The notes under the pieces are model-generated. The model did not search any database, was not told the DNA's origin, and saw only the letters and a list, made by a program, of their open reading frames with translations. A DNA stretch of 64,000 nucleotides. Origin: Usitatibacter rugosus. GTDB taxonomy: Bacteria > Pseudomonadota > Gammaproteobacteria > Burkholderiales > Usitatibacteraceae. The translations under genes were made by a program, and so were the position numbers. Shown here one piece after another: positions 31,339 to 40,431 of the stretch (its first letter is position 1; each line of letters begins with the position of its first letter). The DNA lies in assembly GCF_013003965.1 (NCBI RefSeq), contig NZ_CP053069.1, positions 1,519,419 through 1,583,418 of the forward strand, written 5' to 3'.

Positions 31339-31943
31339 CTTCCGGCGCGCGCCAACAGGGCTTCCAGGTGCAGCTCGATCGCGGGCCACTCGCTGTCCAG
31401 GATGCTGTAGTAGACCGAGGATCGCGGCGTGCCGTCGGCGAGGATGATGTGGTTGCGCATCACGCCCTCGCGGTAGGCGCGCAGCCGCTCGATCGCGTCG
31501 AGCGAGGCGAAGTTGCGGTGGTCAATCTTGAACTGGACGCGCACGGCACCGAGCGTATCGAACGCGTGTTTCAGCATCAGGTGCTTGCTCTCGAGATTGA
31601 GCCCCTCGCGCTGGAAGCCGAGGCCGAGCCACGTGCCGATCTCGACCACGCGGTCCGCGAGCTGGATCTCCATGAAGCGCGTGGTGCCGACGGCGTTGCC
31701 GCTCTTGAGATCGATCATCGCGAAGGGCAGGTCGGATCCGGTGGCCTGCCTGTCAAGTAGCGTCTTCACCATGCCGGCCATGCCCTGCTCGCGATAGATT
31801 CGGGCATCGAGGAGGTAGCGCCAGATGGTGCGGCGCCCATCCGGAGAGTCCTTGCATGCGTATTCGAGGTCCGGCGTGTGAGCCGCGGTGAGGGGCTCGA
31901 GGCGAAGGTGCTTGCCGGTCAGTGTCACGGGTTTGATGTCCAC
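31335..31943 (-). CDS. GNAT family N-acetyltransferase (RimJ/RimL-like)
   Basis: A 202-residue protein beginning with GTG, with GGGAG six bases upstream. It has the RimJ/RimL-type pattern: LRLEPLTAAHTPDL at the start, NAVGTTRFMEI, IGTWLGLGFQREGLNLESK in the acetyl-CoA region and ALDAIERLRAYREGV-like motifs. It would acetylate an amine of a protein or small molecule. It is the first gene of the minus-strand run leading into the sensor genes. Confidence 0.88.
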   Translation of the reverse strand: MDIKPVTLTGKHLRLEPLTAAHTPDLEYACKDSPDGRRTIWRYLLDARIYREQGMAGMVKTLLDRQATGSDLPFAMIDLKSGNAVGTTRFMEIQLADRVVEIGTWLGLGFQREGLNLESKHLMLKHAFDTLGAVRVQFKIDHRNFASLDAIERLRAYREGVMRNHIILADGTPRSSVYYSILDSEWPAIELHLEALLARAGS

Positions 31944-32039
31944 GTCTTTCTCCCTGATAGCCTATGGAAACGGGGGGCGTGATTCGGACTTTAAGGTAGC
32001 ATCATTGCCCGCAGCACGGGCGCAAGGGAACGTTAATCG

Positions 32040-34349
32040 ATGGCTAACGACAGCAACAAGACCGACGAATCCTCGCTGCCGGACATTACCCGGCTCGCCC
32101 GCGATGGACGGCGCGCGGATCCCGATGCGACGGTCGTGATGCCCCCGTCCGCAGCGGCCGACAGCGATCCCACGGTAGTCCTGGCACGCCCGCCGGAGCC
32201 CGAGCCCAAGCCGGAAGACACCACGCCGCTCGCCCTTCCCGCGGGCTTCCGCCTCTTCGAGTATCGCGTCGACAAGGTGCTGGGCCAGGGCGGCTTCGGC
32301 ATCACCTACCTCGCGAGCGACGTGAACCTGAATTCACGCGTCGCCATCAAGGAGTACCTCCCCGAGCAGTTCGCCTGCCGCACCGAGGACATCTCGGTGG
32401 CGCCCCGGACGGTGACCGACGGAGACTTCTTCGAGCGCGGGCTGGAGAGCTACCTCGTCGAGGCCCGCACGCTCGCGACGTTCCGCCATCCGAACATCGT
32501 GAAGGTCGCGCGCTTCTTCGAGGCGCACAACACCGCGTACATGGTGCTCGAGTACGAGCATGGCGAGTCGCTGAAGAAGTGGTGGCCCCGGCACAAGGCG
32601 ATGTCCGAGATCGACCTCCTCGGCTTGCTGGCACCGCTGCTGGATGGGCTGGCCGTCGTGCACGAGGCCGGCTTCCTGCATCGCGACATCAAGCCCGACA
32701 ACATCTACGTTCGCGATGCGGATGGCTCGCTCGTGCTCCTGGATTTCGGAGCCGCGCGCCAGGTTACCAAGGCGCGAAGCGAAGAGGACAACTTCGTCAC
32801 GCCCGGCTACGGGCCGATCGAGCAATACGTGCTGGCCGAGCAGGGGCCGTGGACGGACGTCTACGCGCTCGGGGCGACGCTCTACTGGATGATCTGCGGC
32901 AAGCGCCCGCAGCAGGCGCCCGACCGCATGGTTTTTCCGGACCCCATGGTGCCCGCTCTCGAAATGGGCAAGGGCCGGTACAGCCTCGAGTTCCTCGCCG
33001 CCATCGACTGGGCGTTGAAGCCCGAGACACAGGACCGGCCGCGCGACATCGCCGAATTCCGCGAGGCGCTCTTCGCGGCGCATCCGTCGATCGGCAACCT
33101 GCAGGAGGCGCTGCGCGCCGGTGAAAAGGGCGGCGGGCGGATCGGCCAGATGCTCCTGCATCCGGGCACTTGGCCGCTCGCGGTCAAGATGACGATCGCG
33201 CTGGTGCTCACGGCGCTCACACCCATGCTGATCGTCGCGTACTACAACTACACGTCGAGCGTGGCGCGGGTGAGCGCTGCGGAGCTTCGCAATCTCGAGC
33301 AACTCTCCAGCAGCGTGTCCGGCCGCCTGGGCCAGCTGATGGCGGACAGCAGCGGGCTGGCACTCTTCCTCAGCCGCGATCCCGAGTTCGCCGCGTTGCT
33401 GCAGAAGCCGACCGAAGCGAGCAAGGCCAAAGTGCTCGCCACATTGAAGGATGTCGTCACCGCGAATCCGGACGTGCAAGTCGCGACGATCCTGAACGCC
33501 GACGGCAAGGCGCTGGTGTCGAGCTACCCCGGTGTCGCCGGCGGCAACTTCGGCTACCGGCAGTATTTCCTCGAGGGCATCCGCGGCCGCCGGTACGCCA
33601 CCAGCATCATCGTCGGCGCCACGGCGGGCGAACCGGGCGTGTTCTTCGCCAACCCGGTCAAGGATTCGGCCGGGAAGGTGATCGGGGTCGTGACGCTGCG
33701 CGTGAAGGGCTCGTCGATCTCGTCGATCCTCGAGGCCGCGCGCGAGGAATCGGATCGCAGCGCGATGCTCGTCGATGCCGACGGCATCATCGTCCATCAC
33801 ACCGACAAGTCGCAGCTCTACAAGAGCCTCGTGACACTGCCCGCGGACAAGGCGGGCGAGATCGTCTACGACCAGCGCTTCCGCCGCGAGAAGATCGACA
33901 CGGTCAACATGCCGGACCTGGCGGCGGCCGTGACCGGCGCCAAGGCGCGCGGCTACGTGGACTATCGTTCCACGATCTCCGGCAAGGAAGAGATCGCCGG
34001 CTTCGCGCCCGTGCCCGGCAACGAGTGGACGGTCGTGATGACCGAATCTCGCGAGGTGTTCGAGAAGCCGCTGCGGCGGGTCCTGGTGAACGTCATCACC
34101 AGCGTGCTGCTGGTGGGGCTCGTGTTCCTGGTGCTCGCCGTGTGGTTCGCGCGGAAGATCGTGCGCCCGATCGAGTCGCTGACGGCGGCCGCCCATGCGC
34201 TCAAGAGCGCGGACTACGACAAGGCCAACGTGCCGGTGACTTCCAGCGACGAGATCGGGCAATTCATGCGGGTCTTCAACACGATGATCGACGTGTTGCG
34301 CCAGCGGGAGCGCGAGCTCGCCGCGGGCGGGCGCGGGAAGCGCCGGTAG
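32040..34349 (+). CDS. Receptor Ser/Thr protein kinase with Cache sensor and HAMP domain
   Basis: The 769-residue protein has an N-terminal kinase with a Gly loop (GQGGFG), invariant Lys (VAIKEYL), catalytic HRDIKPDN near 215-222 and DFGAAR near 236. A membrane helix at about 380-400 leads into a dCache-like extracytoplasmic domain of about 270 residues. A second helix follows, then HAMP (KIVRPIESLTAAAHALK). Kinases usually carry PASTA or no sensor here, so Cache plus HAMP after the kinase is unusual. The residues before the kinase are Pro/Asp-rich. No phosphatase gene is adjacent. It is divergent from the GNAT/sensor run. Confidence 0.93.
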   Translation: MANDSNKTDESSLPDITRLARDGRRADPDATVVMPPSAAADSDPTVVLARPPEPEPKPEDTTPLALPAGFRLFEYRVDKVLGQGGFGITYLASDVNLNSRVAIKEYLPEQFACRTEDISVAPRTVTDGDFFERGLESYLVEARTLATFRHPNIVKVARFFEAHNTAYMVLEYEHGESLKKWWPRHKAMSEIDLLGLLAPLLDGLAVVHEAGFLHRDIKPDNIYVRDADGSLVLLDFGAARQVTKARSEEDNFVTPGYGPIEQYVLAEQGPWTDVYALGATLYWMICGKRPQQAPDRMVFPDPMVPALEMGKGRYSLEFLAAIDWALKPETQDRPRDIAEFREALFAAHPSIGNLQEALRAGEKGGGRIGQMLLHPGTWPLAVKMTIALVLTALTPMLIVAYYNYTSSVARVSAAELRNLEQLSSSVSGRLGQLMADSSGLALFLSRDPEFAALLQKPTEASKAKVLATLKDVVTANPDVQVATILNADGKALVSSYPGVAGGNFGYRQYFLEGIRGRRYATSIIVGATAGEPGVFFANPVKDSAGKVIGVVTLRVKGSSISSILEAAREESDRSAMLVDADGIIVHHTDKSQLYKSLVTLPADKAGEIVYDQRFRREKIDTVNMPDLAAAVTGAKARGYVDYRSTISGKEEIAGFAPVPGNEWTVVMTESREVFEKPLRRVLVNVITSVLLVGLVFLVLAVWFARKIVRPIESLTAAAHALKSADYDKANVPVTSSDEIGQFMRVFNTMIDVLRQRERELAAGGRGKRR

Positions 34350-34368
34350 CTCCGGGCACCAGCCTCGG

Positions 34369-34887
34369 CTAGTACCCCCTCGAGAGGTCCAGGTCGAAGG
34401 CCACCTTGGCGCCCGCGCGCAGCGTGTTGTTCACGACGCAGTATTGCTCCGTCACGCGCAACAGCTCGTCCAACTGCTCGGGAGATGCGTTCGACTGGAC
34501 ATCGAAGCGCAGCCGGATCTCCTTGAAGCCGACCGGCACCTCGCGCTCCATCCCGAGGCAGCCCCGCAGGTCCACGTCACCCTCCGCCCACACGCGCCCC
34601 GAGTGGATCTGGATGTCGAGCAGCGTGGCGGCCGCGCGCAGCGAGACGCCCGCGCAGGCGACGAGCGCCTCCAGCAGCATGTCGCCGGAGCAGAGCTCGA
34701 GCCCCGTGCCGCCGGTGGCCTCGTGCAGTCCGGCGACCGCGAGGCCGCGGCCGGTGTCGACCTTGCAGGTGAGGTTGGGCTCATCGAGCGTGCCCTGCGC
34801 TTTCAGGGTGAGCAGCGCTGCGCGCTCGTTCGTGCGGTAGAGCCGCTTGAGGGGAGCCTGGAGTGCGACGAATTCATGCGAGTTCAT
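34369..34887 (-). CDS. OsmC family protein
   Basis: A 172-residue protein with the OsmC layout: LCSGDMLLEALVACAGVSLRAAA around the two conserved Cys, and RFDVQSNASPEQLDELLRVTEQYCVVNNTL at the end. The family includes thiol-dependent peroxidases that detoxify organic hydroperoxides, and some members of unknown role. It is cytoplasmic. It converges on the receptor kinase gene with a 19-base gap. Confidence 0.9.
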   Translation of the reverse strand: MNSHEFVALQAPLKRLYRTNERAALLTLKAQGTLDEPNLTCKVDTGRGLAVAGLHEATGGTGLELCSGDMLLEALVACAGVSLRAAATLLDIQIHSGRVWAEGDVDLRGCLGMEREVPVGFKEIRLRFDVQSNASPEQLDELLRVTEQYCVVNNTLRAGAKVAFDLDLSRGY

Positions 34888-34987
34888 TTACGTGTTCCGC
34901 GTGGTTTCAATGGCCGCCCAGTATTCGCGACCGGCCCGCGCCGCGTCCTATCCGAGCATCTGCGATTCTTGCCCTTGACGCCGCCGG

Positions 34988-36400
34988 TCACCTTGCGACG
35001 AACAACAACCACGGCGTGCCGACCACGAGGAAAACCAGGAGGCAGAACCCGGTCGTGAGGATTCCGAGCCGGTAGAGCTCGCCCTGCGTGAGGTAGCGGC
35101 TGCCCACGAAGATCACGTTCTGGCTGCCGCCCTGCGGCGTGATCGTGGAGAAATAGCTGCTGGCGAACAAGAGCCCGAAGGCCATGAGCTCCACGGGAAC
35201 GCCGGCGCGCACGGCCACGTCGAGGAACACGGCGAAGAGCGCGAGGATGTGCGTCGACTGGCTGACGAACATGTAGTGCATCAATACGTAGAGCACGAGG
35301 AGCACCACGTACACCAGCCGCCAGTCCATGCCGCCGAGGAACGACGTGAGCTGCCCGCCGACGTATCCCATGAAGCCGAGCTCGTTCAGCTGGCCGCTCA
35401 ACGCGAACAGCACCGCGAGCCAGAGGAAGGTGACCAGCGTTCCTCCCTGCACCTCCATGTGCTCGAGCGTGAGGACGCGCGTTGCGAGCAGCGTCCCGAG
35501 ACCCGCGAAGGCCACGGCAGTGAGGTTGATGTTCCACGCGCCCGCCATCACCCAGCCCGTGACCATGACGGCGAACACGACCGCCACGATCCGCTCGTCG
35601 CGCGAGAGCGGGCCCATGGCGCGCAGGGCCTCGCGCGCGGCCGCCGGCGCATTGGGCGTCGCGGTGACGCCGGGCGGGAACCAGCGGTAGATCATGAGGG
35701 GAAGGAGGAAGATCGCCGTCAATGCCGGAACCGACGAGGCCACGAGCCACGAACCGAAGCCGATCTCCATGCCGTGCTGAGCGGCGAGCGAGATCCCAAG
35801 CGCGTTCGACGAAGTGGCGGTGAGCCAGAGGGCCGATGAAGCACTGAGGCTCGCCATCCCGCAGAACATCAGGTAGCCGCCGAGGCGCCGCTCGGGCTCC
35901 TGCTCCGGCTTGCCGCCGCTCTGGGCGAGGGACAGCACGATCGGGAAGAGCACGCCGCCCCGCGCGGTGTTGCTGGGAAAGGCCGGCGCCATCAGCGCAT
36001 CGGTGACGAAGATGCTGTAGCCCAGGCCGAGCGTCGAGCGGCCGAACACGCTCACGACGAGATAGCTGATGCGCCGCCCGAGCCCCGATTGCACGACGGC
36101 ATTGGCGACGAGGAACGCAACGACCACCAGGAGGACACTCGCGTTGGCGAAGCCGGAGAAGGCCTTCGCGGGCTCGACGGTGCGCGTGAGGACCGCTGCC
36201 GCCACCGCCAGCGTCGAAGCGGTGAGGAGGGGAAAGGCATTCACGATGACGGAGAAGATGGCCGAGGCGAAGATGGCGAAGACATGCCACGCCTGGACGG
36301 TCAGCCCTTCCGGCACCGGCGCGAACCAGATGCCGAGGGCCAGGGCGAAGGAGATGCCCTGCTTCACGAGGGGCTGCCGAAGGAAGGCGAGTGCGCTCAC
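34988..36400 (-). CDS. SLC13/DASS family permease
   Basis: About 470 residues and 11-12 hydrophobic helices, beginning with GTG (VSALAFLRQP). It has DASS features: a Asn/Ser-Asn-Thr-type motif in PAFPSNTARGG, TATSSNALG and a C-terminal SSYFSTITPQGGSQN. The family imports di- and tricarboxylates or sulfate with Na+. Its start overlaps the lipoprotein stop (GTGA), so the two are coupled. A long upstream extension of this frame is not coding-like. The substrate is not determined. Confidence 0.92.
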   Translation of the reverse strand: MSALAFLRQPLVKQGISFALALGIWFAPVPEGLTVQAWHVFAIFASAIFSVIVNAFPLLTASTLAVAAAVLTRTVEPAKAFSGFANASVLLVVVAFLVANAVVQSGLGRRISYLVVSVFGRSTLGLGYSIFVTDALMAPAFPSNTARGGVLFPIVLSLAQSGGKPEQEPERRLGGYLMFCGMASLSASSALWLTATSSNALGISLAAQHGMEIGFGSWLVASSVPALTAIFLLPLMIYRWFPPGVTATPNAPAAAREALRAMGPLSRDERIVAVVFAVMVTGWVMAGAWNINLTAVAFAGLGTLLATRVLTLEHMEVQGGTLVTFLWLAVLFALSGQLNELGFMGYVGGQLTSFLGGMDWRLVYVVLLVLYVLMHYMFVSQSTHILALFAVFLDVAVRAGVPVELMAFGLLFASSYFSTITPQGGSQNVIFVGSRYLTQGELYRLGILTTGFCLLVFLVVGTPWLLFVAR

Positions 36401-36957
36401 GGGTTGACCTTTCCGGCTTGCGCCACGAGACCGGTCCGCACGCGGCCCTTGAGGTCGACGACGCGGCCGCTCACCTCGTCGTTCTCCGAGTCGACGACGC
36501 TCTGCCACCGGAAGGTGTAGTCGCCCGTCACGCCGGTGTAGCGGCCCGAGCCTCCCACGATCGTGCCCTCGATGCGCGTGCCGGATCCGACCGCGTCCCC
36601 TTTCAACTCGCTGTAGATCTGGTCGCCGCGCTCGTCGGTCCAGACGCAGCGCCCGACCATGCCGGTCCGCGGGTCGGACAGGCCCATCACCTGGGCGCGG
36701 AACCCGACGCCCAGCCGCTTCTCGCCCGACAGCAGCAGCGATCCGGTGAGGCGGAAGGTGGAAACCCGGCGATCGGGGCCCAGGTCGACGAATTGGCGCG
36801 TTCCTGTCGCGGACCAGCTGCCCTCGAAAGTGCGCCACTCGCCCGTGGCCGCGGCATTCGGCACGGGGGCCGCGGGGCGCTCGCACCCGGCGACCCAGGT
36901 GAGGACAGCGCAAGCCGCCCACCGCGTCGCAAGCGAAAGCCGTGAACCTCGTGCCAT
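36397..36957 (-). CDS. Putative lipoprotein of unknown function
   Basis: About 186 residues, starting at the ATG at 36957 (MARGSRLSLATRW). The lipobox is TWVAGC with Cys at residue 25. The mature part is beta-rich: GEWRTFEGSW, STFRLTGSLLL, GRCVWTDERGDQIY, TIVGGSGRYTGVTGDYTF. The last stretch is reminiscent of allene-oxide-cyclase-like barrels, a weak comparison. It is coupled to the SLC13 permease by GTGA. An upstream ATG at 36978 is a less likely start. Confidence 0.7.
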   Translation of the reverse strand: MARGSRLSLATRWAACAVLTWVAGCERPAAPVPNAAATGEWRTFEGSWSATGTRQFVDLGPDRRVSTFRLTGSLLLSGEKRLGVGFRAQVMGLSDPRTGMVGRCVWTDERGDQIYSELKGDAVGSGTRIEGTIVGGSGRYTGVTGDYTFRWQSVVDSENDEVSGRVVDLKGRVRTGLVAQAGKVNP

Positions 36958-37096
36958 CGACGCCGTGCGTTCCATCATGTCCCCCGGATCGTTACCCGTG
37001 CCCGACCGTACGTTGCCGGGCGCTTCGCAACAATCGCCCCTTGGTGCTATGGACGCGCAGCCCGAGTCGGCGTGAACTCCGGAATGGGCGCGGGTC

Positions 37097-37131
37097 TACA
37101 ATGCCCTGAACTCGGGCCGTGGGGCGGCCCG
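37097..37131 (+). promoter_or_regulatory. Promoter -10 and leader hairpin of the symporter gene
   Basis: TACAAT at 37097-37102 is a good -10, but its -35 is weak. A 7-bp perfect hairpin CGGGCCG-TGGGG-CGGCCCG lies at 37113-37131, 28 bases before the start codon. It could shape translation. Confidence 0.4.
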
Positions 37132-37159
37132 ATTCCGTGGACACTGGGGAGGGGATTCC

Positions 37160-38449
37160 ATGAAGAAGAAGTTTCCGCCGGCCGTCACCATCCTGGCGTC
37201 CATGATCATCGGCATCCTGATCGGCTGGATGATCTTCGAGAACTTCCCGGACAAGAAATCCGCCTCGCAGATCGCGGGCTACGTCTCGATCATCTCCGAC
37301 GTGTTCCTGCGGCTGATCAAGATGCTGATCGGCCCGCTGGTCTTCTCCACGCTGGTGGTGGGTGTCGCGCACATGGGCGACGCCGCCTCGGTGGGCCGGG
37401 TCTTCGCCAAGGCGCTGGGCTGGTTCATCACGGCCTCGCTGATCTCGCTGCTCCTCGGCCTGATCCTCGCCAACATCCTGCAGCCGGGCCATAACCTCGG
37501 CCTGCCGCTACCGGACATCGGAGCCTCGGCCAACCTGGCGACCTCGAAGTTCACGCTGAAGGACTTCGTGAGCCACCTGGTGCCCAAGTCCTTCGCCGAG
37601 GCCATGGCCAACAACGAGATCCTGCAGATCGTGGTGTTCTCGATGTTCTTCGGCGTGGCGCTCGCCTCGCTCGGCGAGAAGGCGAAGACGCTCGTGCACG
37701 CGATCGAGGAACTGGCCGAAGCCATGCTCAAGATCACGGGCTACGTGATGAAGCTGGCACCCCTCGCCGTGATGGCCGCGATGGCCGCCACCGTCGCCGT
37801 CAACGGCCTGGGCATCCTGCTCAAGTTCGCCGTGTTCATGGGCGACTTCTACCTCGGGCTCTTCGTGCTGTGGGGCGTCCTCATCTTCGCCGGCTTCGTG
37901 GTCCTGGGCCCGCGGATCTTCAAGCTGCTGGTGCTGATCAAGGAAGCCTTCATGCTGTCCTTCGCGACGGCGAGCTCGGAGGCGGCGTATCCGAAGATCC
38001 TCGACGCGCTCGACCGCTTCGGCGTGAACCGCAAGATCTCCAGCTTCGTGATGCCGATGGGCTACTCGTTCAACCTCGACGGCTCGATGATGTACTGCAC
38101 GTTCGCCACGCTCTTCATCGCGCAGGCTTACGGCATCGAGCTCTCGATCGGCACGCAGGTCACCATGCTGCTGATCCTCATGCTCACGTCCAAGGGCATG
38201 GCGGGCGTGCCCAGGGCCTCCCTGGTCGTGATCGCCGCCACGCTGAACCAGTTCAACATCCCCGAGGCGGGGCTGCTGCTGATCCTCGGCGTCGATGCGT
38301 TCCTCGACATGGGGCGCTCGGCCACCAACGCGATCGGCAACTCGATCGCCACGGCGGCGGTCGCCAAGTGGGAAGGCGAGCTGAAGCCCCCGGCCGAAGC
38401 CGAGCGGTTCGCGGCCGACCTGGACGCGGGCCGTGTCGCTCCTGCCTGA
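37160..38449 (+). CDS. Dicarboxylate/amino acid:cation symporter (DAACS, GltP/DctA type)
   Basis: The 429-residue protein has DAACS family motifs: KMLIGPLVFSTLV (helix 3), ASSEAAYPKILDAL (Ser-rich hairpin), MGYSFNLDGSMMYCT and the AGVPRASLVVIAATL and DMGRSATNAIGNS segments in helices 7-8. It would take up glutamate, aspartate or C4-dicarboxylates with Na+ or H+ across the inner membrane. The start ATG has GGGGAGGGGA upstream. It is followed 12 bases later by an amino-acid-binding protein, probably in the same transcript. Confidence 0.96.
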   Translation: MKKKFPPAVTILASMIIGILIGWMIFENFPDKKSASQIAGYVSIISDVFLRLIKMLIGPLVFSTLVVGVAHMGDAASVGRVFAKALGWFITASLISLLLGLILANILQPGHNLGLPLPDIGASANLATSKFTLKDFVSHLVPKSFAEAMANNEILQIVVFSMFFGVALASLGEKAKTLVHAIEELAEAMLKITGYVMKLAPLAVMAAMAATVAVNGLGILLKFAVFMGDFYLGLFVLWGVLIFAGFVVLGPRIFKLLVLIKEAFMLSFATASSEAAYPKILDALDRFGVNRKISSFVMPMGYSFNLDGSMMYCTFATLFIAQAYGIELSIGTQVTMLLILMLTSKGMAGVPRASLVVIAATLNQFNIPEAGLLLILGVDAFLDMGRSATNAIGNSIATAAVAKWEGELKPPAEAERFAADLDAGRVAPA

Positions 38450-38461
38450 CGGGCGTCCCGC

Positions 38462-39364
38462 GTGAAGGCCACTTTCGCAGTCCTCTTCGTCGCCGGGCTC
38501 GCCCTCGGGGCGGCCAGCGCGCGCGCGCAATCCGAGCCGCCGGTGGAGCTCACCGGCACGCTCGCCAAGGCCCGCGCGAGCGGCGCCGTCACGATCGCCC
38601 ATCGCGAATCGTCCATCCCGTTCTCGTACCTCAACGCGCGCAAGGAGCCCATCGGCTACTCGATCGAGCTCTGCAAGCTGCTGGTCGAGGCCATGGGCGC
38701 GTCGGTCGGCAAGGAGCTGGAGGTCAAGTGGCTGCCGGTGACATCGGCCACGCGCATCGAGGCGATCACGTCAGGCAAGGCCGATATCGAGTGCGGCTCC
38801 ACGACCAACGACATCGAGCGCAGGAAGCTCGTGTCCTTCTCGCCGACGATCTTCGTCTCCGGCACCAAGCTCATGGTGAAGCGCGGCTCGCCGATCAAGT
38901 CCTTCCGCGACTTGGCCGGCAAGACCGTCGTGGTCACCGCGGGAACGACCAACGAGAAGGCGATGCAGGAGATCACGAAGCGCTTCAAGATCGCCTTTCG
39001 CCTCGTCGTCTCGCCCGACCATGCGCATTCGTTCATGCAGGTGGTCGAGGGCAAGGCCGATGCGTTCGCCACGGACGACGTGCTGCTCTACGGCCTCATC
39101 GCGCTCAACGTGGCGCAGAAGGACTTCGAAGTGATCGGCGAGTTCCTCTCGTACGATCCCTACGGCGTGATGTACCGGAAGGGCGACGCGCAGATGGAAC
39201 GGCTCGTGAACGAGACCTTCCACGCGCTCGCCGAGGACGGCGAGATCGAGCGCCAGTACAAGCGCTGGTTCCTCCGCAAGCTCCCCTCGGGCGCCAGCAT
39301 CGACCTGCCGATGAGCCCGCAGCTGGAGACGCTCATCCGCACGATGGCCACGAAGCCGGACTGA
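38462..39364 (+). CDS. Periplasmic amino-acid-binding protein (SBP family 3)
   Basis: The 300-residue protein starts at GTG with a signal peptide (ATFAVLFVAGLALGAASARA-QS). It has SBP3 landmarks: ITIAHRESSIPFSYL-like N-lobe, GKADIECGSTTNDIERRK and LAGKTVVVTAGTTNEK, resembling GltI/AatJ. It would bind glutamate/aspartate or similar ligands. No ABC permease or ATPase is nearby; its partner may be elsewhere or it may serve the adjacent DAACS symporter. It converges on the response regulator gene with a 5-base gap. Confidence 0.9.
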   Translation: MKATFAVLFVAGLALGAASARAQSEPPVELTGTLAKARASGAVTIAHRESSIPFSYLNARKEPIGYSIELCKLLVEAMGASVGKELEVKWLPVTSATRIEAITSGKADIECGSTTNDIERRKLVSFSPTIFVSGTKLMVKRGSPIKSFRDLAGKTVVVTAGTTNEKAMQEITKRFKIAFRLVVSPDHAHSFMQVVEGKADAFATDDVLLYGLIALNVAQKDFEVIGEFLSYDPYGVMYRKGDAQMERLVNETFHALAEDGEIERQYKRWFLRKLPSGASIDLPMSPQLETLIRTMATKPD

Positions 39365-39369
39365 TCCGG

Positions 39370-39993
39370 CTACCGCTGGAGCAGCTCCCAGGCCCTCACC
39401 AGGTCGGCGACCGATCGTGCCTGCATCTTTTCCATCACCTGCGACCGGTGGGCCTTGACCGTCCGCTCCGAGATGTCGAGGTCGGCGGCGACCTGCTTGT
39501 TCAGCTTGCCGGCCGAAACACCTTCGAAGACCTCGCGCTCGCGTGCCGTGAGCTTTCCGTAGCGCCCCTTCACTTCGTCGAGCTGCTGCTGGCCGCTCAC
39601 GGCCGTGGCATGGCGGGCGAAAGCCGCGGTGACGGCCCCGAGCAGCAGGTCGCGATCGACGGGCTTGGTGAGAACATCGATGGCGCCGGCCCGCATCGCG
39701 CGCACGCTCATCGGGATGTCGCCGTGCCCCGTGAGGAAGATGATCGGCACCGCGCTTCCCTCGCGTACCAGTGCTTCCTGCATCTCCAGCCCGCTCACTT
39801 CGGGCATCCGCTCGTCGAGGACGAGGCAGCAGGGGGAAACGGTCGCGGGCTCGGCCAGGTAGCTGGCCGGCGAAGCGTGGGTACGGACCTCGAATCCGGC
39901 AGCGCGAAGCAACCGTGCCAGGGCAATGCGCACGTGCTCGTCGTCGTCCAGCACGTGGACCAGGCCCGCGATGTCGCTGCCCTGGGGAATCAT
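39370..39993 (-). CDS. FixJ-type response regulator
   Basis: A 207-residue protein with a receiver domain (acidic pair in VLDDDEH, phosphoacceptor Asp 60 in LVLDERMP, Lys in LTKPVD) and a C-terminal LuxR-type HTH (LTAREREVFEGVSAGKLNKQVAADL). It overlaps the upstream single-receiver gene by ATGA and lies in the same operon as the histidine kinase. It is probably a transcription activator for that kinase's input. Confidence 0.94.
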   Translation of the reverse strand: MIPQGSDIAGLVHVLDDDEHVRIALARLLRAAGFEVRTHASPASYLAEPATVSPCCLVLDERMPEVSGLEMQEALVREGSAVPIIFLTGHGDIPMSVRAMRAGAIDVLTKPVDRDLLLGAVTAAFARHATAVSGQQQLDEVKGRYGKLTAREREVFEGVSAGKLNKQVAADLDISERTVKAHRSQVMEKMQARSVADLVRAWELLQR

Positions 39994-40370
39994 GGGGCCG
40001 GCTCGACCGCGCGCTTGATGGCCTCGATCAGCTCGGTGGCATCGACGGGCTTGCGCAAGTAGGCGGAGGCGCCCGCCGCGCGCGCCCGCTCTTCGGCGCC
40101 CGGCGTGTCGTGGCCCGTGATCATGATGGCCGGAAGGTGGGTCTCCGGCGTATTGAGGGACGCGAGCACGTCGAAGCCGCTGAGCCCCGGCATGTGAAGG
40201 TCGAGGATCACGCAGTCGAGGTGGTGCCCGGGGAGCGCGCCGAGGAAGTCGCTGCCGCTCTTCCACGTCTGCACCTCGAATCCGGCGCCGCGCATGAGGC
40301 GATCGAGCGCCTTGCGGACGTGGGCTTCGTCGTCGACGACGGCGACCTGGAGGCGTCTGGGTTTCAACAT
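39990..40370 (-). CDS. Stand-alone receiver domain (CheY-like)
   Basis: The 126-residue protein has only a receiver: VVDDEAH, Asp 57 in VILDLHMPG, Thr in MITGHD and Lys in LRKPVD. No output domain is attached, so it may act as a phosphate sink or shuttle between the kinase and the FixJ-type regulator. It lies 61 bases after the kinase gene and is coupled to the downstream regulator. Confidence 0.93.
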   Translation of the reverse strand: MLKPRRLQVAVVDDEAHVRKALDRLMRGAGFEVQTWKSGSDFLGALPGHHLDCVILDLHMPGLSGFDVLASLNTPETHLPAIMITGHDTPGAEERARAAGASAYLRKPVDATELIEAIKRAVEPAP

Positions 40371-40431
40371 GGCTGGAAAGTAGCACCTTGCCCGTGGGTT
40401 TCAAATGGACCTTTGATGCAGGTAGGCCCGG

